A stretch of DNA of 64,000 nucleotides, taken from assembly GCA_964343265.1 (NCBI GenBank), contig CAYFIW010000001.1, positions 83,244-147,243 of the forward strand, written 5' to 3'. Source of the DNA: CAYFIW01 sp964343265 (GTDB lineage Bacteria; Chloroflexota; Dehalococcoidia; Lucifugimonadales; UBA826). This document shows positions 16,523-25,526 of the stretch, in pieces (the stretch's first letter is position 1; each line of letters opens with the position of its first letter). Under the pieces are notes generated by a model that ran no database searches, was not told where the DNA came from, and saw only the letters and a program-made list of their open reading frames with translations. The position numbers and the translations under genes are program-made.

Positions 16523-19237
16523 ATGGAATGTGTCAATTGCGGTAAAGATTATCAGGCGATCCAGAAATTTTGTACCAGCTGTGGGTCTAGCGTTCAGGTT
16601 GATTCGGATCGAATAGGCTCTCATTCGCCAGAGGGATTATTCGAAGAACTGAGGTCAATCTCTTTTTCTATAAGAACCCTGGCCTCTTTTGTAAGGTCTG
16701 GAGATACCGTCGCAATAGATATCACTGAACGATTGAGATTTCGAAGAGAATCCCTATTAAAGAAATTTAATGAAGTAGCTTCAGAGGCATATGTTTCAAC
16801 TACTCCTATACATCTTTCGTATCTAGAAAACGTGCTAAGAGCTTCAGGTTTATCGGATTTAGAAATTGATAGTTATATTTCTCAGGAATTAGAACCAGTT
16901 TCTCAATCGAAAGATCAAAAGACATTGGAGCATAGGGGGGGGTATTCTATTTCGAATAACCTTCTCCCTGCCCTTCTGTTGCTTGGGGTTCTTTTACTTG
17001 CCGCCAGCTCTTTGGTTCTGCTTGTGACCTTGTGGTCTGATTTTTCATGGATTGTGAAACAGATTATTTTACTGGTACAGATGGTCTCTTTCATTGCAGC
17101 AGGACATTTCATGAAATATAAGCAAAAGTTGCATTATTCTGGCTTAGCACTGGTAACTCTGGGCGCAGTATGGGGATTGTTCAATGCGGGTGCTATAGCC
17201 TATGAGTTTATTGGGACTCGAGGAGAAATTATTGTTCCTGGCATTGCATTGGCAATAGATTTACCGGCGCATGGATGGATTCTTATAAGTTCGGTATCTT
17301 TTTTTATTTGGATAGTTCTATCAAGTTTTTATAAAGGGCATGTACTAATTAATGGAACCGCCATATTTTTTGTCGCGAGCATGGGTTTACTTCCTTCTGT
17401 TCTTGGTACAACCTGGCACTGGGGTCTTGGAAGTGCAGCCCTAGCGTCCTCCTTGGTGACATTCTTTTCAACTATGTCGTTGCGCTTCGGGATTGGGATT
17501 GGTAAAGCAGGAGATTATTTATTCTGGACTTCACAAATAATATTACCTGTCACTTTTTTTGTTTTTTTACAGGAATGGACTGACGACAGAATATCGTTGT
17601 ATTGTTCCTCGATTATTTTTATTGCTGCTGCTTTAACGTCGGTTGTAGTGGTGAAGTTAAAGCCGTCAGGAGAGTTTGCTTTTTATAGGTATGGGTGCGT
17701 TACGTCTTTTGTTTTGGCCCTAGGAAGTTTCGTTTTTGAATCAGGTTTGGTGCAGGGTGAGTGGTTTGGGGTTTTTATTGCTTTAACTGCTCTTGGATGT
17801 GCTGTTTTGATGATTTTAATGAATCGGAGAGAACTCGTTATTTCGGATTGGTCAATAACTTTAGGGTATTGTACCTTGGCTATTTCAGTTATCGCCTCTC
17901 TATGGCCTGAATTTTCCCAGTTTTCAAAGGGGGCCACTCTACTTTTGGCAGGAGGTTCTTTATGGGTTTCAGCTTTCGAATTATCGAATAAAAAATTGTT
18001 ACTGTTCACAGGGATGCCAATAGCAATAGGTGGATTATTGTTAATAGACCTATTACTAGAGGGCCAGAATCTAGGTAATTATGAACTATCTTGGTTAGTC
18101 TTTGCCATTGCGCTAGCCGGGCAATTATGCTCATTTGTAGGACTGAGAGTGGCTGAGAAATTTTTTCTTCCTCTTTTTTCTGCGAGCGTAGCCTTTTCAT
18201 TGGCGGCAGTTACGATTTCTGGGTGGGGTGATTGGGCGAATTGGGAAGGATTATTCATGTGCATCACTTTCTTTTGCATATGCGTGTTTTTAATCCGGAT
18301 ACGCCAACAGAAAATCATTGGTGTGGCTGTCTTATTTTGGCTTACAGCGGCCGGAGGATTCGCGATGGGGATGATGGGTCTATCCTTCGTGGAGAGGTCA
18401 GTAGGTTGGGCTATAGAATCGCTTCTTCTTATGTGGCTAAATCAATCTATCGCACATATAGGCGTATTAAGAAAATTATTTTCTAATAGGTTTTGGAATG
18501 GCCTTATAGAACAAGCTTCCTTGAGATTGTCTTGGTTCGCATTAGGATACGTGATATTGGTATTAATTGGGGGGTCATTCGATTCTGATACTTTTGGAAA
18601 TTCAAACATATCGATGTTAGCGATAACATTTTCCATTGTCGGAGTTTCCTATGTAGGAACATCGATAATGAGAAAGAGCCATACCTTAGCTTATGTAGGA
18701 TTTGTTCTACTTCTTTTCGGTTGGATAGTTCAAGCGATTGATTGGCGTATAGGTCAAGCTCAGATTTATGCAATACCTGTGGGGTTATATCTTTTTGGAG
18801 TCGCTCATTGGGAGCGGTTGAAGTTGAGTCCACAAAAATATCAGGATGCCTATTTCATAGATCAAACGTCGACTGAAAATGAGAACGGTGTAATGTGGAG
18901 TCCATTTGTTGAGGTTTTGGCTCTCCTTCTTGTGGGTGGTTCAGCTTTTATTCAATCTGTAACTCAGAAGCCCGAATGGGTTTATGCTCTGCTGCTTGGA
19001 ATTGAAGGAGTTTTAATTCTCATATGGGGTTCAGTAAGCCGTTCTAGAATATTGTTTGTTGGTGGAGTATTGATATTTGCCATCAATGTTATATATCAAT
19101 TAACGTCTCTACTGTCTCATCTAGGTGGAGCCATGGTAGGAGTAATATTTGGCTCATTGATTATCGTATTAGTAGTGCTTGCTGAAAGATTTCGAGGAAA
19201 ACTCTCGTTATTAGTGGATAGATTTACAAAAAATTAG
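16523..19237 (+). CDS. very large polytopic membrane protein with N-terminal zinc ribbon
   Basis: A 904-residue protein with an N-terminal zinc ribbon (Cys3, Cys6, Cys17, Cys20 in the pattern CxxC-x10-CxxC), a helical soluble linker to about 145, then roughly two dozen hydrophobic segments to the end. It recalls DUF2157-type predicted membrane proteins, which also combine a soluble cysteine-rich start with many helices, but I cannot confirm that. No catalytic motif is obvious. It ends 4 bp into the convergent metallo-beta-lactamase gene. A role as a membrane sensor or transporter is only a guess. Confidence 0.7.
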   Translation: MECVNCGKDYQAIQKFCTSCGSSVQVDSDRIGSHSPEGLFEELRSISFSIRTLASFVRSGDTVAIDITERLRFRRESLLKKFNEVASEAYVSTTPIHLSYLENVLRASGLSDLEIDSYISQELEPVSQSKDQKTLEHRGGYSISNNLLPALLLLGVLLLAASSLVLLVTLWSDFSWIVKQIILLVQMVSFIAAGHFMKYKQKLHYSGLALVTLGAVWGLFNAGAIAYEFIGTRGEIIVPGIALAIDLPAHGWILISSVSFFIWIVLSSFYKGHVLINGTAIFFVASMGLLPSVLGTTWHWGLGSAALASSLVTFFSTMSLRFGIGIGKAGDYLFWTSQIILPVTFFVFLQEWTDDRISLYCSSIIFIAAALTSVVVVKLKPSGEFAFYRYGCVTSFVLALGSFVFESGLVQGEWFGVFIALTALGCAVLMILMNRRELVISDWSITLGYCTLAISVIASLWPEFSQFSKGATLLLAGGSLWVSAFELSNKKLLLFTGMPIAIGGLLLIDLLLEGQNLGNYELSWLVFAIALAGQLCSFVGLRVAEKFFLPLFSASVAFSLAAVTISGWGDWANWEGLFMCITFFCICVFLIRIRQQKIIGVAVLFWLTAAGGFAMGMMGLSFVERSVGWAIESLLLMWLNQSIAHIGVLRKLFSNRFWNGLIEQASLRLSWFALGYVILVLIGGSFDSDTFGNSNISMLAITFSIVGVSYVGTSIMRKSHTLAYVGFVLLLFGWIVQAIDWRIGQAQIYAIPVGLYLFGVAHWERLKLSPQKYQDAYFIDQTSTENENGVMWSPFVEVLALLLVGGSAFIQSVTQKPEWVYALLLGIEGVLILIWGSVSRSRILFVGGVLIFAINVIYQLTSLLSHLGGAMVGVIFGSLIIVLVVLAERFRGKLSLLVDRFTKN

Positions 19238-20061
19238 GTGGTCGGTATAAAAATCCTCTTTGAATTGACTCTTAAAAGATTGCCGAATCCAGGTGAAGGG
19301 AAATGACCTGAGGCAAGTAATGCATTCTCTCTTTCAATAAAGGTCATCACCATATTTCTGGATTCAGCCGATAATTTCTTATCATGATCCGGTGACGGAC
19401 TCCAATCAGTTTCCTGTGTTTGTGGAGGGATATGGGCTGCATCTCCTAAAATAACGACCTTTTCTCCTTTAGAGGCTATGAGTAGACTGCAATGTCCAGG
19501 AGTATGCCCTGGAGTTGGCAAGGTCGTTATTTCGTTTGTTACTTTGGATTCACCGTCGAATAAGTCAAGTGTGCCACCATCTATAAGCGGCTGGATTTGC
19601 TCATTCAGGTATTCGAACCTTTTGCGTTTTGCCATCCGACTAAAGTGAGACCAGTCATTTTTTGACACCATATACTTTGCATTTGGAAATGTTGGTTTCC
19701 ATCCTTCAGATGTCTTAGTCATGTTAGTGCCAACATGGTCCAGATGAAGATGAGTCATGAATACGATATTGAAATCTGAAACTGAAAATCCCGCAGAATT
19801 GATTTCATTTACTAGGGTTTCTCTTTCAGGCTGTTCTATATTGTGGTCAAGTTTTCCGAGGCCGGTGTCTACTAAAATAACATTTTTTTCTGTTCTTATG
19901 ATGAAAGAGCCTACATTCATCTCAAAATGGGGACCTTGGTATTCAGAATAATCGCTCCAATTTTCATTCTCAATACCGCTGAAAAATTGTGATTTATCAA
20001 AAATCATTCGCCCGTCTGAAACAGAAAAAATCGAGGTATCTCCGACTAGTACACTATGCAT
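19234..20061 (-). CDS. metallo-beta-lactamase fold hydrolase
   Basis: A 275-residue metallohydrolase. The zinc-binding signature THLHLDHVG gives His104, His106, Asp108 and His109; later ligands lie in TPGHTPGHCS and the Asp of VILGDAAH. The layout is that of the lactonase/AttM-like group, which includes N-acyl-homoserine lactonases as well as many unrelated enzymes, so quorum quenching should not be assumed. There is no signal peptide. It overlaps the membrane-protein stop by 4 bp and lies 36 bp downstream of the LLM oxidoreductase on the same strand, so the two may be cotranscribed. Confidence 0.88.
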   Translation of the reverse strand: MHSVLVGDTSIFSVSDGRMIFDKSQFFSGIENENWSDYSEYQGPHFEMNVGSFIIRTEKNVILVDTGLGKLDHNIEQPERETLVNEINSAGFSVSDFNIVFMTHLHLDHVGTNMTKTSEGWKPTFPNAKYMVSKNDWSHFSRMAKRKRFEYLNEQIQPLIDGGTLDLFDGESKVTNEITTLPTPGHTPGHCSLLIASKGEKVVILGDAAHIPPQTQETDWSPSPDHDKKLSAESRNMVMTFIERENALLASGHFPSPGFGNLLRVNSKRIFIPTT

Positions 20062-20097
20062 GCTCTTTTTTTCCTTTTCAATATAGTTTCCTGTGTA

Positions 20098-21042
20098 TTA
20101 GCCCTGATGAAATGTTGGGATTATGTGTTCGCCCAATAGCTCCATTTGCTGATATGTCATTTCAGGTGGGCATGCCGGTCGCAAGGCAAACTTTGTTGCG
20201 CCGGCTTCAATATATTCATTTAATAATTTAATTAATGTGTCTGGTGGACCAAACGCGTTCATGTTTCTTGATGGAATGTCCGTACGGCGTCTCAATGTGT
20301 ATGGTTGTGCTAGCTTTTCAGCTTCTGCGGTACTGTCTGCGAAACAGTAACTAAAAATTGCTCCATAGTGGTCATCTTCTATTGGGTTATTGAAATCTGA
20401 TGCCATTTCCTTAATTTTAGGTACGCTAATAGCTACCTCTTCCGGTGGTGCCTGTGAAACCAGCCAACCGTCACCTAATTTCGCGGTTCTTTTTAATGCT
20501 GGTTCACTTCTTCCACCAAACCATATAGGCGGTAATTGTTCTTGAACAGGCTTTGGTTCTACAGATACCCCATTCAATTTGAAGTGCTTTCCCTGGTAAT
20601 TCACGTTATTTTCTGTCCATAATAACCTCATGATTTCCACAGCTTCTTCTGTTCGGGAAACACGGACTTTCTTGCTTGTGCCACAGGCCTCATATTCAAC
20701 CTCATCCTCGGTCCCTAGACCTACGGCTGGCAAACATCGCCCGTTAGACAAAAAGTCTATAGTTGCTAGTTCTTTTGCTAACACCGTGGGATTTCTCAAT
20801 GGTAGAGCAATTACACTTGTTCCAAATTTAAGCTTTTCGGTTCTGGACGCGATAAATGACATAGCTACCACGGTCTCAAGTGAAAATACTGGTGAAACTA
20901 TTCGATCTGTGAACCAGATCGAATCGATGTCTAAGGTTTCCATTTTTTCAATGTAGTCCCAAAGTAGTTGAGGATTCGGTGACGGAAATGGCCATCCGCC
21001 TAACGCTATTCCAATTCTTACTTTGTCATTGGATATATTCAT
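20098..21042 (-). CDS. LLM-class flavin/F420-dependent oxidoreductase
   Basis: A 314-residue TIM-barrel oxidoreductase of the luciferase-like family, which uses FMN or F420. Landmarks are GGWPFPSP at the start, the substrate-side segment IWFTDRIVSP, GTSVIALPLRNP, and the family-specific RLLWTENNVNYQGKHF followed by PPIWFGGRSEPALKR. The last is typical of the F420-type subgroup that oxidises alcohols or amines in actinobacteria and is expanded in SAR202. The natural substrate is unknown. It precedes the MBL hydrolase in the same direction. Confidence 0.85.
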   Translation of the reverse strand: MNISNDKVRIGIALGGWPFPSPNPQLLWDYIEKMETLDIDSIWFTDRIVSPVFSLETVVAMSFIASRTEKLKFGTSVIALPLRNPTVLAKELATIDFLSNGRCLPAVGLGTEDEVEYEACGTSKKVRVSRTEEAVEIMRLLWTENNVNYQGKHFKLNGVSVEPKPVQEQLPPIWFGGRSEPALKRTAKLGDGWLVSQAPPEEVAISVPKIKEMASDFNNPIEDDHYGAIFSYCFADSTAEAEKLAQPYTLRRRTDIPSRNMNAFGPPDTLIKLLNEYIEAGATKFALRPACPPEMTYQQMELLGEHIIPTFHQG

Positions 21043-21091
21043 GTACTTCCTCTCCTTGCCGAGTGATTACATTTGGTCAGATATATCAAGG

Positions 21092-21814
21092 TTAAACGTT
21101 AAGCAGCTCACATAATTCTATGAAGCTAGAAGTTATCAAGTCTGGCCTGTATATAGTTTCATCATATGGCAGATCATATCGGTTTACATAAGCACCTCTA
21201 TACCCGCTGTGTCGAGCTCCTAAAATATCGAATGAATGCGCGGCTACCATCATTATTTGGTTTGGTTCCAATGTCAGTGCTTGGGCTGCAAATCTATAGA
21301 CAGATGGGTGGGGTTTAAATTGTCCCACAGTTTCTGCCGATAATATTGAATCAAACTTGAACTTTATTCTCTCGTCGGCCAAATATTCTAAAAACTTTTG
21401 TTCCCCGTTTGAAAGCATCACCAATTTATATTTGGTTGCTAGTCGGGTTAGGCTAGGTACGGCCTCTTTAAATGGGCTTAGAAATTGGTAACTGTCCATG
21501 AAATCGTCAATTAAGTTAAGGGTGAATTCAACTTTAAGGGTTTTTAAAGTGTAGATCAAAGATCTTTTTTTTACGGAAAGATATCCGCTGTGGCCTAAAA
21601 GTAAAAGATTATCCTGGTACTGTTCGATTCGTTGCCTGTATCTCCATTGAGACCATACCTCTTCCCCTGTTAACTCTGAGGTGGCTTTGCATTTTCGGAG
21701 TAAATCTTCTAAGGGTGGAATTAGACTTCCAGAAAGATCTAGAACTGTGCCGAATATATCAAAGGTAAGTGTCGTTACTTGCTCTATTTGAGGAGTTGAG
21801 TAATTTAATGTCAT
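21092..21814 (-). CDS. HAD-superfamily hydrolase, haloacid-dehalogenase type II-like
   Basis: A 240-residue HAD enzyme. Motif I is LTFDIFGTVLD with nucleophile Asp19 and the second Asp at 26; motif II is MLSNGE; motif III is the Lys in QFKPHPSVY; motif IV region reads MVAAHSFDILGA, matching the MVAAHxxDLxGA of L-2-haloacid dehalogenases. The family hydrolyses C-halogen bonds with inversion, so a role with halogenated carboxylates is possible, although phosphatases share the fold. It sits 50 bp upstream of the LLM oxidoreductase on the same strand. Confidence 0.85.
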   Translation of the reverse strand: MTLNYSTPQIEQVTTLTFDIFGTVLDLSGSLIPPLEDLLRKCKATSELTGEEVWSQWRYRQRIEQYQDNLLLLGHSGYLSVKKRSLIYTLKTLKVEFTLNLIDDFMDSYQFLSPFKEAVPSLTRLATKYKLVMLSNGEQKFLEYLADERIKFKFDSILSAETVGQFKPHPSVYRFAAQALTLEPNQIMMVAAHSFDILGARHSGYRGAYVNRYDLPYDETIYRPDLITSSFIELCELLNV

Positions 21815-22039
21815 TAATCACCAGCTTTAGAGAAATTTCTATATAGGAAGGAATAATAGACTATACATATATTTAAAAGGTGTTATCTATGATTCTCGTT
21901 TACAAGATTTGTTTCACGTGTGGGCAATAAGTTGTGTAATGTTTGTTATTTATCGTGGTGAATTGATTGGATTTAACGTTAGTGATCAGTAGACTGACAC
22001 CTAATACATGTAAGGCATAATATTTGTTCGAGTGATTTC

Positions 22040-22825
22040 ATGATTCATTTAATTGATGAAACTAATAATAGTGAATGGGCGGATCTTTGCGATCTTTTTT
22101 ATCTGGGTGTTGAAGATGACCTGTCATTTTATGTGGAACAATCTAGAAAGGTGGGAGGTTCTGCCCTTGTCCTCGGGTGTTCTACAGGGAGAGTCGTTAA
22201 TGCTCTTGCAGGTAGTGGTAAATTTACAGATGGAATAGATCCGTCTGCTGCTCAAATTGCCAAAGCATCAAATAACCTTCAACAAGAGAGTAGAGGAAAA
22301 TCTAATCTTATTCAGGATGATTTGTATGACTTTGAAGTAAATGAGAGTCATCGTTATGGGATAGTTGTGATACCTAATTACGCTTTTATGTCAATTATCT
22401 CTCCTGATGATCAAGAAACCTTTTTGAAACGTATAAATCAAATTTTGTCTAATGGAGGATTGTTAGTTCTTGATATGGAAGTACCCGATCCGTCGGTAAT
22501 GTTATGTGATCCATCTATTTTGTATCATGAATTAGACTTAGACACTCAACAAGATTCCAGTGTCACGATATACACACAAAGAGACTATGATTTTTTCTCT
22601 CAAATAGGGCTTTTGAAGATTGTTGCAGAACATATTGATGCTAGCGGTCTGGTGACGAAACGAACTCTTCATGAATTAGGTTTTAGATATACGTTTAGAT
22701 GGGAAATGTTTCAGTTGTTGAAGCTTTGCGGATTTACCTCAATCCGGCTCTTTTCCGACTTCAATATGGAGTCTTTTGATGAGAACAGCACGAAAATGGT
22801 TTGGGTGGCAACCAACAATAATTGA
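22040..22825 (+). CDS. class I SAM-dependent methyltransferase
   Basis: A 261-residue methyltransferase with a Rossmann fold. Motif I is LVLGCSTGRVVNAL (about 46-59), the acidic loop after strand beta-2 is GIDPSAAQI, motif post-I carries IVVIPNYAFM, and a GGLLVLDMEVP strand lies further on. The substrate is not evident. It is divergent from the HAD gene. The ATG has no good ribosome site and lies about 16 bp after a TAATAT box, so a short leader is possible. The next feature downstream is a gene fragment. Confidence 0.8.
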   Translation: MIHLIDETNNSEWADLCDLFYLGVEDDLSFYVEQSRKVGGSALVLGCSTGRVVNALAGSGKFTDGIDPSAAQIAKASNNLQQESRGKSNLIQDDLYDFEVNESHRYGIVVIPNYAFMSIISPDDQETFLKRINQILSNGGLLVLDMEVPDPSVMLCDPSILYHELDLDTQQDSSVTIYTQRDYDFFSQIGLLKIVAEHIDASGLVTKRTLHELGFRYTFRWEMFQLLKLCGFTSIRLFSDFNMESFDENSTKMVWVATNNN

Positions 22826-22864
22826 TTCTTTTCATAAGATCAGTATCCTTAGCTTGAAGATCAA

Positions 22865-23125
22865 TTAGTAATTATAGAGGTGACAAACTACCCCGTGGTT
22901 TTCTAATGGGAACATTCTTGTCGGTTCCATCGTAGAACAAGCGCCTATGGCTGAAGGACATCTTTCATGAAAATGACATCCTGACGGAGGATTCACAGGC
23001 GAAGGTACTTCACCTGAAAGTATTATTTCTTCCCGGTCATCATCTGGATGGGATGGAAGAGTCGCTGACATTAGGGCTCTTGTATAAGGATGCAAAGGAT
23101 TGTCAAAAAGTTCGTTAGGCGTCAA
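22865..23125 (-). pseudogene. C-terminal remnant of a peptide-ABC transporter ATPase (OppD/DppF type)
   Basis: An 86-codon frame begins immediately after an in-frame TAA and contains NELFDNPLHPYTRALMSA followed by PPSGCHFHERCPSAIGACS. Those are the C-terminal helical tail and the oligopeptide-transporter Cys-rich signature of OppD/OppF/DppD/DppF proteins, which normally follow about 250 residues of ATPase with Walker A and B motifs. No ATPase domain or other opp genes are nearby, so this is a leftover of a lost gene rather than a functional protein. Confidence 0.85.
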
Positions 23126-23222
23126 TTAAAGCTATGCGAATTGAATTACTTGATACTATCTTTTCTATATATGTTTATACTGATTCATGCTTGGATCAGT
23201 TTTAGGTACCAGGGCATAAATA

Positions 23223-23666
23223 CTAATACCCATAGATTGCCTGTTGAGTGAAATTCTTAACGTTCCATGAAGAATCTATCGCTAGATCTGAGACCGATTT
23301 CCATCCTGCATCACTTAGTACCTCCCAACCATCACATGTTGTTATATCACTAGGACGTGAAGATTTAGGTGACGGGTACCCAAACCAGAGACTTCCTTCT
23401 TTATGCAAAACGGATACTGCGGCTGAAGCAAACTCTGATAGATCAGATTTATTACGGATGAATATAAGTATGAAATCAAAAAGGTCAGTTGGTATTTTAT
23501 TGGCGTTGGTCGAGAGTTGGTAACTTACCGCCATTTCATCTATTTCACCAGCGTATTTGTTTGGGGCCTCTAATATCAAAATACGTTTGGCGTTCCCAAT
23601 TAATGAACGAATGGATGAATAAGTTTTTTTTGACATAGTTACTGGATAGTTTAAACAGTATTGCAT
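23223..23666 (-). CDS. DUF3052-like protein
   Basis: A 147-residue protein whose C-terminal half reads LWFGYPSPKSSRPSDIT, GWEVLSDAGWKSVSDLAIDSSWN, matching the DUF3052 pattern of SLW(F/V)xYPK, SDITxDxxWDxL, V(S/R)QVAIDxxWSALRF. The N-terminal part (about 28-65, ILILEAPNKY) resembles the same family's alpha/beta start. DUF3052 proteins have no established activity; some have been placed near methyltransferase or regulatory genes. The start is uncertain: ATG at 23666 or 23636. Confidence 0.6.
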   Translation of the reverse strand: MQYCLNYPVTMSKKTYSSIRSLIGNAKRILILEAPNKYAGEIDEMAVSYQLSTNANKIPTDLFDFILIFIRNKSDLSEFASAAVSVLHKEGSLWFGYPSPKSSRPSDITTCDGWEVLSDAGWKSVSDLAIDSSWNVKNFTQQAIYGY

Positions 23667-23935
23667 TTAATGATACTGTCTATATGTATATTGCCCCTTG
23701 CGATAATCGTTTTCGCTTGTATAATTCACGGTCGACACCAGTTAATGGTACACGATGTCTTTCGTCCATTACGGTTAGAAATTAATAGTGATGACTCTGC
23801 TGATAAGATTGTAGAATACTGAATTGAACTTCAGTAATTATTAGTATAGAATTCTGTTTACCGCTATTAAAATAAATAATTAAACATTTATCAAGGTAAA
23901 TTGAGAAAGTTAAGAGCCTTTAGGAGATTGTAGAG

Positions 23936-24130
23936 ATGGTGTATTACAAGTCGTGTCCAAAATGCAGGGGCGACATGCACATAAGGAAGGACGTTTACGG
24001 GGATTTTAAGGAATGCATACAATGCGGATTGTTGCAGGATCTTATCGAGAAGCCGTCCATGGAATTGGCTGGTGTTCAGTCGAACGGTAACTCAAATAAA
24101 CCCCAGGGTAACAAAGGTAAGGCAGCTTAA
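23936..24130 (+). CDS. small zinc-ribbon protein, paralog of the one at 16196
   Basis: A 64-residue protein with CPKC (Cys7, Cys10) and CIQC (Cys27, Cys30), the DVYG turn between them, and a low-complexity, Gly/Asn/Lys-rich tail. Comparing it with the 80-residue protein gives the shared pattern SCPxC...D(M/V)(F/Y)G...CxxCGxxxDL, so they are related. The gene has an AGGAGATTG site before its ATG. Small size, basic tail and ribbon suggest nucleic-acid or protein binding, but nothing more can be said. Confidence 0.65.
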   Translation: MVYYKSCPKCRGDMHIRKDVYGDFKECIQCGLLQDLIEKPSMELAGVQSNGNSNKPQGNKGKAA

Positions 24131-24252
24131 GCGTTTTCGAATACTTGACTCGACATAGCAATCAATTTGGCTTTAACTAGATGGTCAGCAGTTTAATTAA
24201 TTGTCTGTGTAAAGATTTAGATATAGTCTTGATTTTAGAGAGTATAATCCCA

Positions 24253-25359
24253 CTAAATATCCTCTGAGAATCTATTTAGATTGAAAAACTGGATCATAGA
24301 TTCGTCTCCTGTTGTAACGTATTCCGCCATTATTTTTGCAGTAGCTGGACTAGACATGATTCCTACATGGTCGTGTCCAGAAGCTATACTCACACCTGTC
24401 AGTTGAGGTAGGGGTCCTAATATCGGCATTCCATCAGGAATTCCAGGTCTGACACCTGCAGATGCTGAAATGAATTCTGCATCACCCAAGATTGGAAAAA
24501 TCTCTTTTGCGCTTGCTACCATCTGGGAGATTGCATCACCGGTTACAGTGTTATTAAAGACACCCTCTTCACGTGTGGCTGCTGATAATATAGTGCCGTC
24601 TTTTTGTGGCACCAAGCTCTGAATCCAGTTTTTGGGAATGAATCCTGACTTTCGGATTAGTATACGCTGACCCTTTATCGGATGGATCGGAATTAGCTCA
24701 GAGGTCCAGTGTTGTGAAATTCCACTTCAAGCGCCTGCGGCTATTATCGTATGCTCCGCATGTAAATGCCCTGACTGCGTTATAACGCCAACTACTTTAT
24801 TTTTCTCAATTTTAAGTGAGATCACATCCATATCTTCTAAAATGGTTGCCCCTAAATTTTCTGTTGAATGTGCAAGAGCTCTAACAAATGCAGAACCTTT
24901 TATTGTGGCATCTTTGGGTGAAAATATACCGCCCAGTGCTCTATCGGTGATCTCAGGTTCTCGATCAATGAGTTCCTTACGATCGATCCATCTAACCCCA
25001 AGACCGAGCTTTTCTTGCCATTTAAGATCATCTAGTAAAAAGCCATCACTGCTTTCATCGAGTAAAACTTTAATAGCTCCATTTTGTTGAAATTCGGGAT
25101 CAACACCTGATTCTTTGAGTTCTTCTACTAGATTGGGAAAATATTCCAAACTTTCCATTCCAAGTTGAAAATAAGGATAAATGGTGTGGTCCATATACCA
25201 GATTGGTCCTATCATTCCAGCTGTTGCACCCGAGGACCCAGACGCTAGTCTGGTTTTTTCAAACACTATGCAACTCATGCCTTTTTTTGATATCTCATAA
25301 GCTATGGAGCAGCCAATTACGCCACCGCCAATGATCGCAACATCAACGCTTCTAACCAT
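24253..25359 (-). pseudogene. glycine-oxidase/ThiO-like FAD oxidoreductase cut by one in-frame TGA
   Basis: DAO-family flavoproteins oxidise glycine or other amines (ThiO makes dehydroglycine for thiamine). The N-terminal half has the FAD motif VAIIGGGVIGCSIAYEISKKG and runs 210 codons to a TGA at 24727-24729 exactly where family members read AGAW. The next codon continues in the same frame with SGISQHW, then HPIKGQRILIRKSG and the C-terminal half ASAGVRPGIPDGMPILGP, to 24253. Together 368 residues are decoded, the normal ThiO length. A single TGG-to-TGA change or a base-call error explains it. TGA is a stop elsewhere here, so recoding is unlikely. Confidence 0.8.
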
Positions 25360-25432
25360 AAATATTTTTCCTCGTGAGATATACTAACTGCAAGTAAATA
25401 GAAAATTGCGAGATCTAATTTTGTGAATTAAA

Positions 25433-25461
25433 TTGACTGCATTCATCTTACTTTATAAAAT
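25433..25461 (+). promoter_or_regulatory. candidate promoter of the iscA-ygfZ genes
   Basis: TTGACT (25433-25438), a 17-bp spacer and TAAAAT (25456-25461) lie about 65 bp before the iscA-type start. TATAAA at 25454 is an alternative -10 with a shorter spacer. A 10-codon frame (25484-25516, MIDVELDRYR) ends where the iscA ribosome site GAGGAG begins and may be a leader peptide. Confidence 0.5.
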
Positions 25462-25526
25462 CTAGCGCGGAGCAGTTAGATTTATGATTGACGTTGAGTT
25501 AGATAGGTACCGTTGAGGAGAATCTT

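Noticed and set aside
23680..23769. A 29-codon minus-strand frame (MDERHRVPLTG start) before the DUF3052-like gene
   Set aside because: No ribosome site, short, and no homology recognised; could be chance.
24727..24729. TGA in the ThiO-like gene as a selenocysteine or Trp recoding
   Set aside because: TGA ends several genes here and no SECIS-like stem was seen directly after it; the family residue is Trp.
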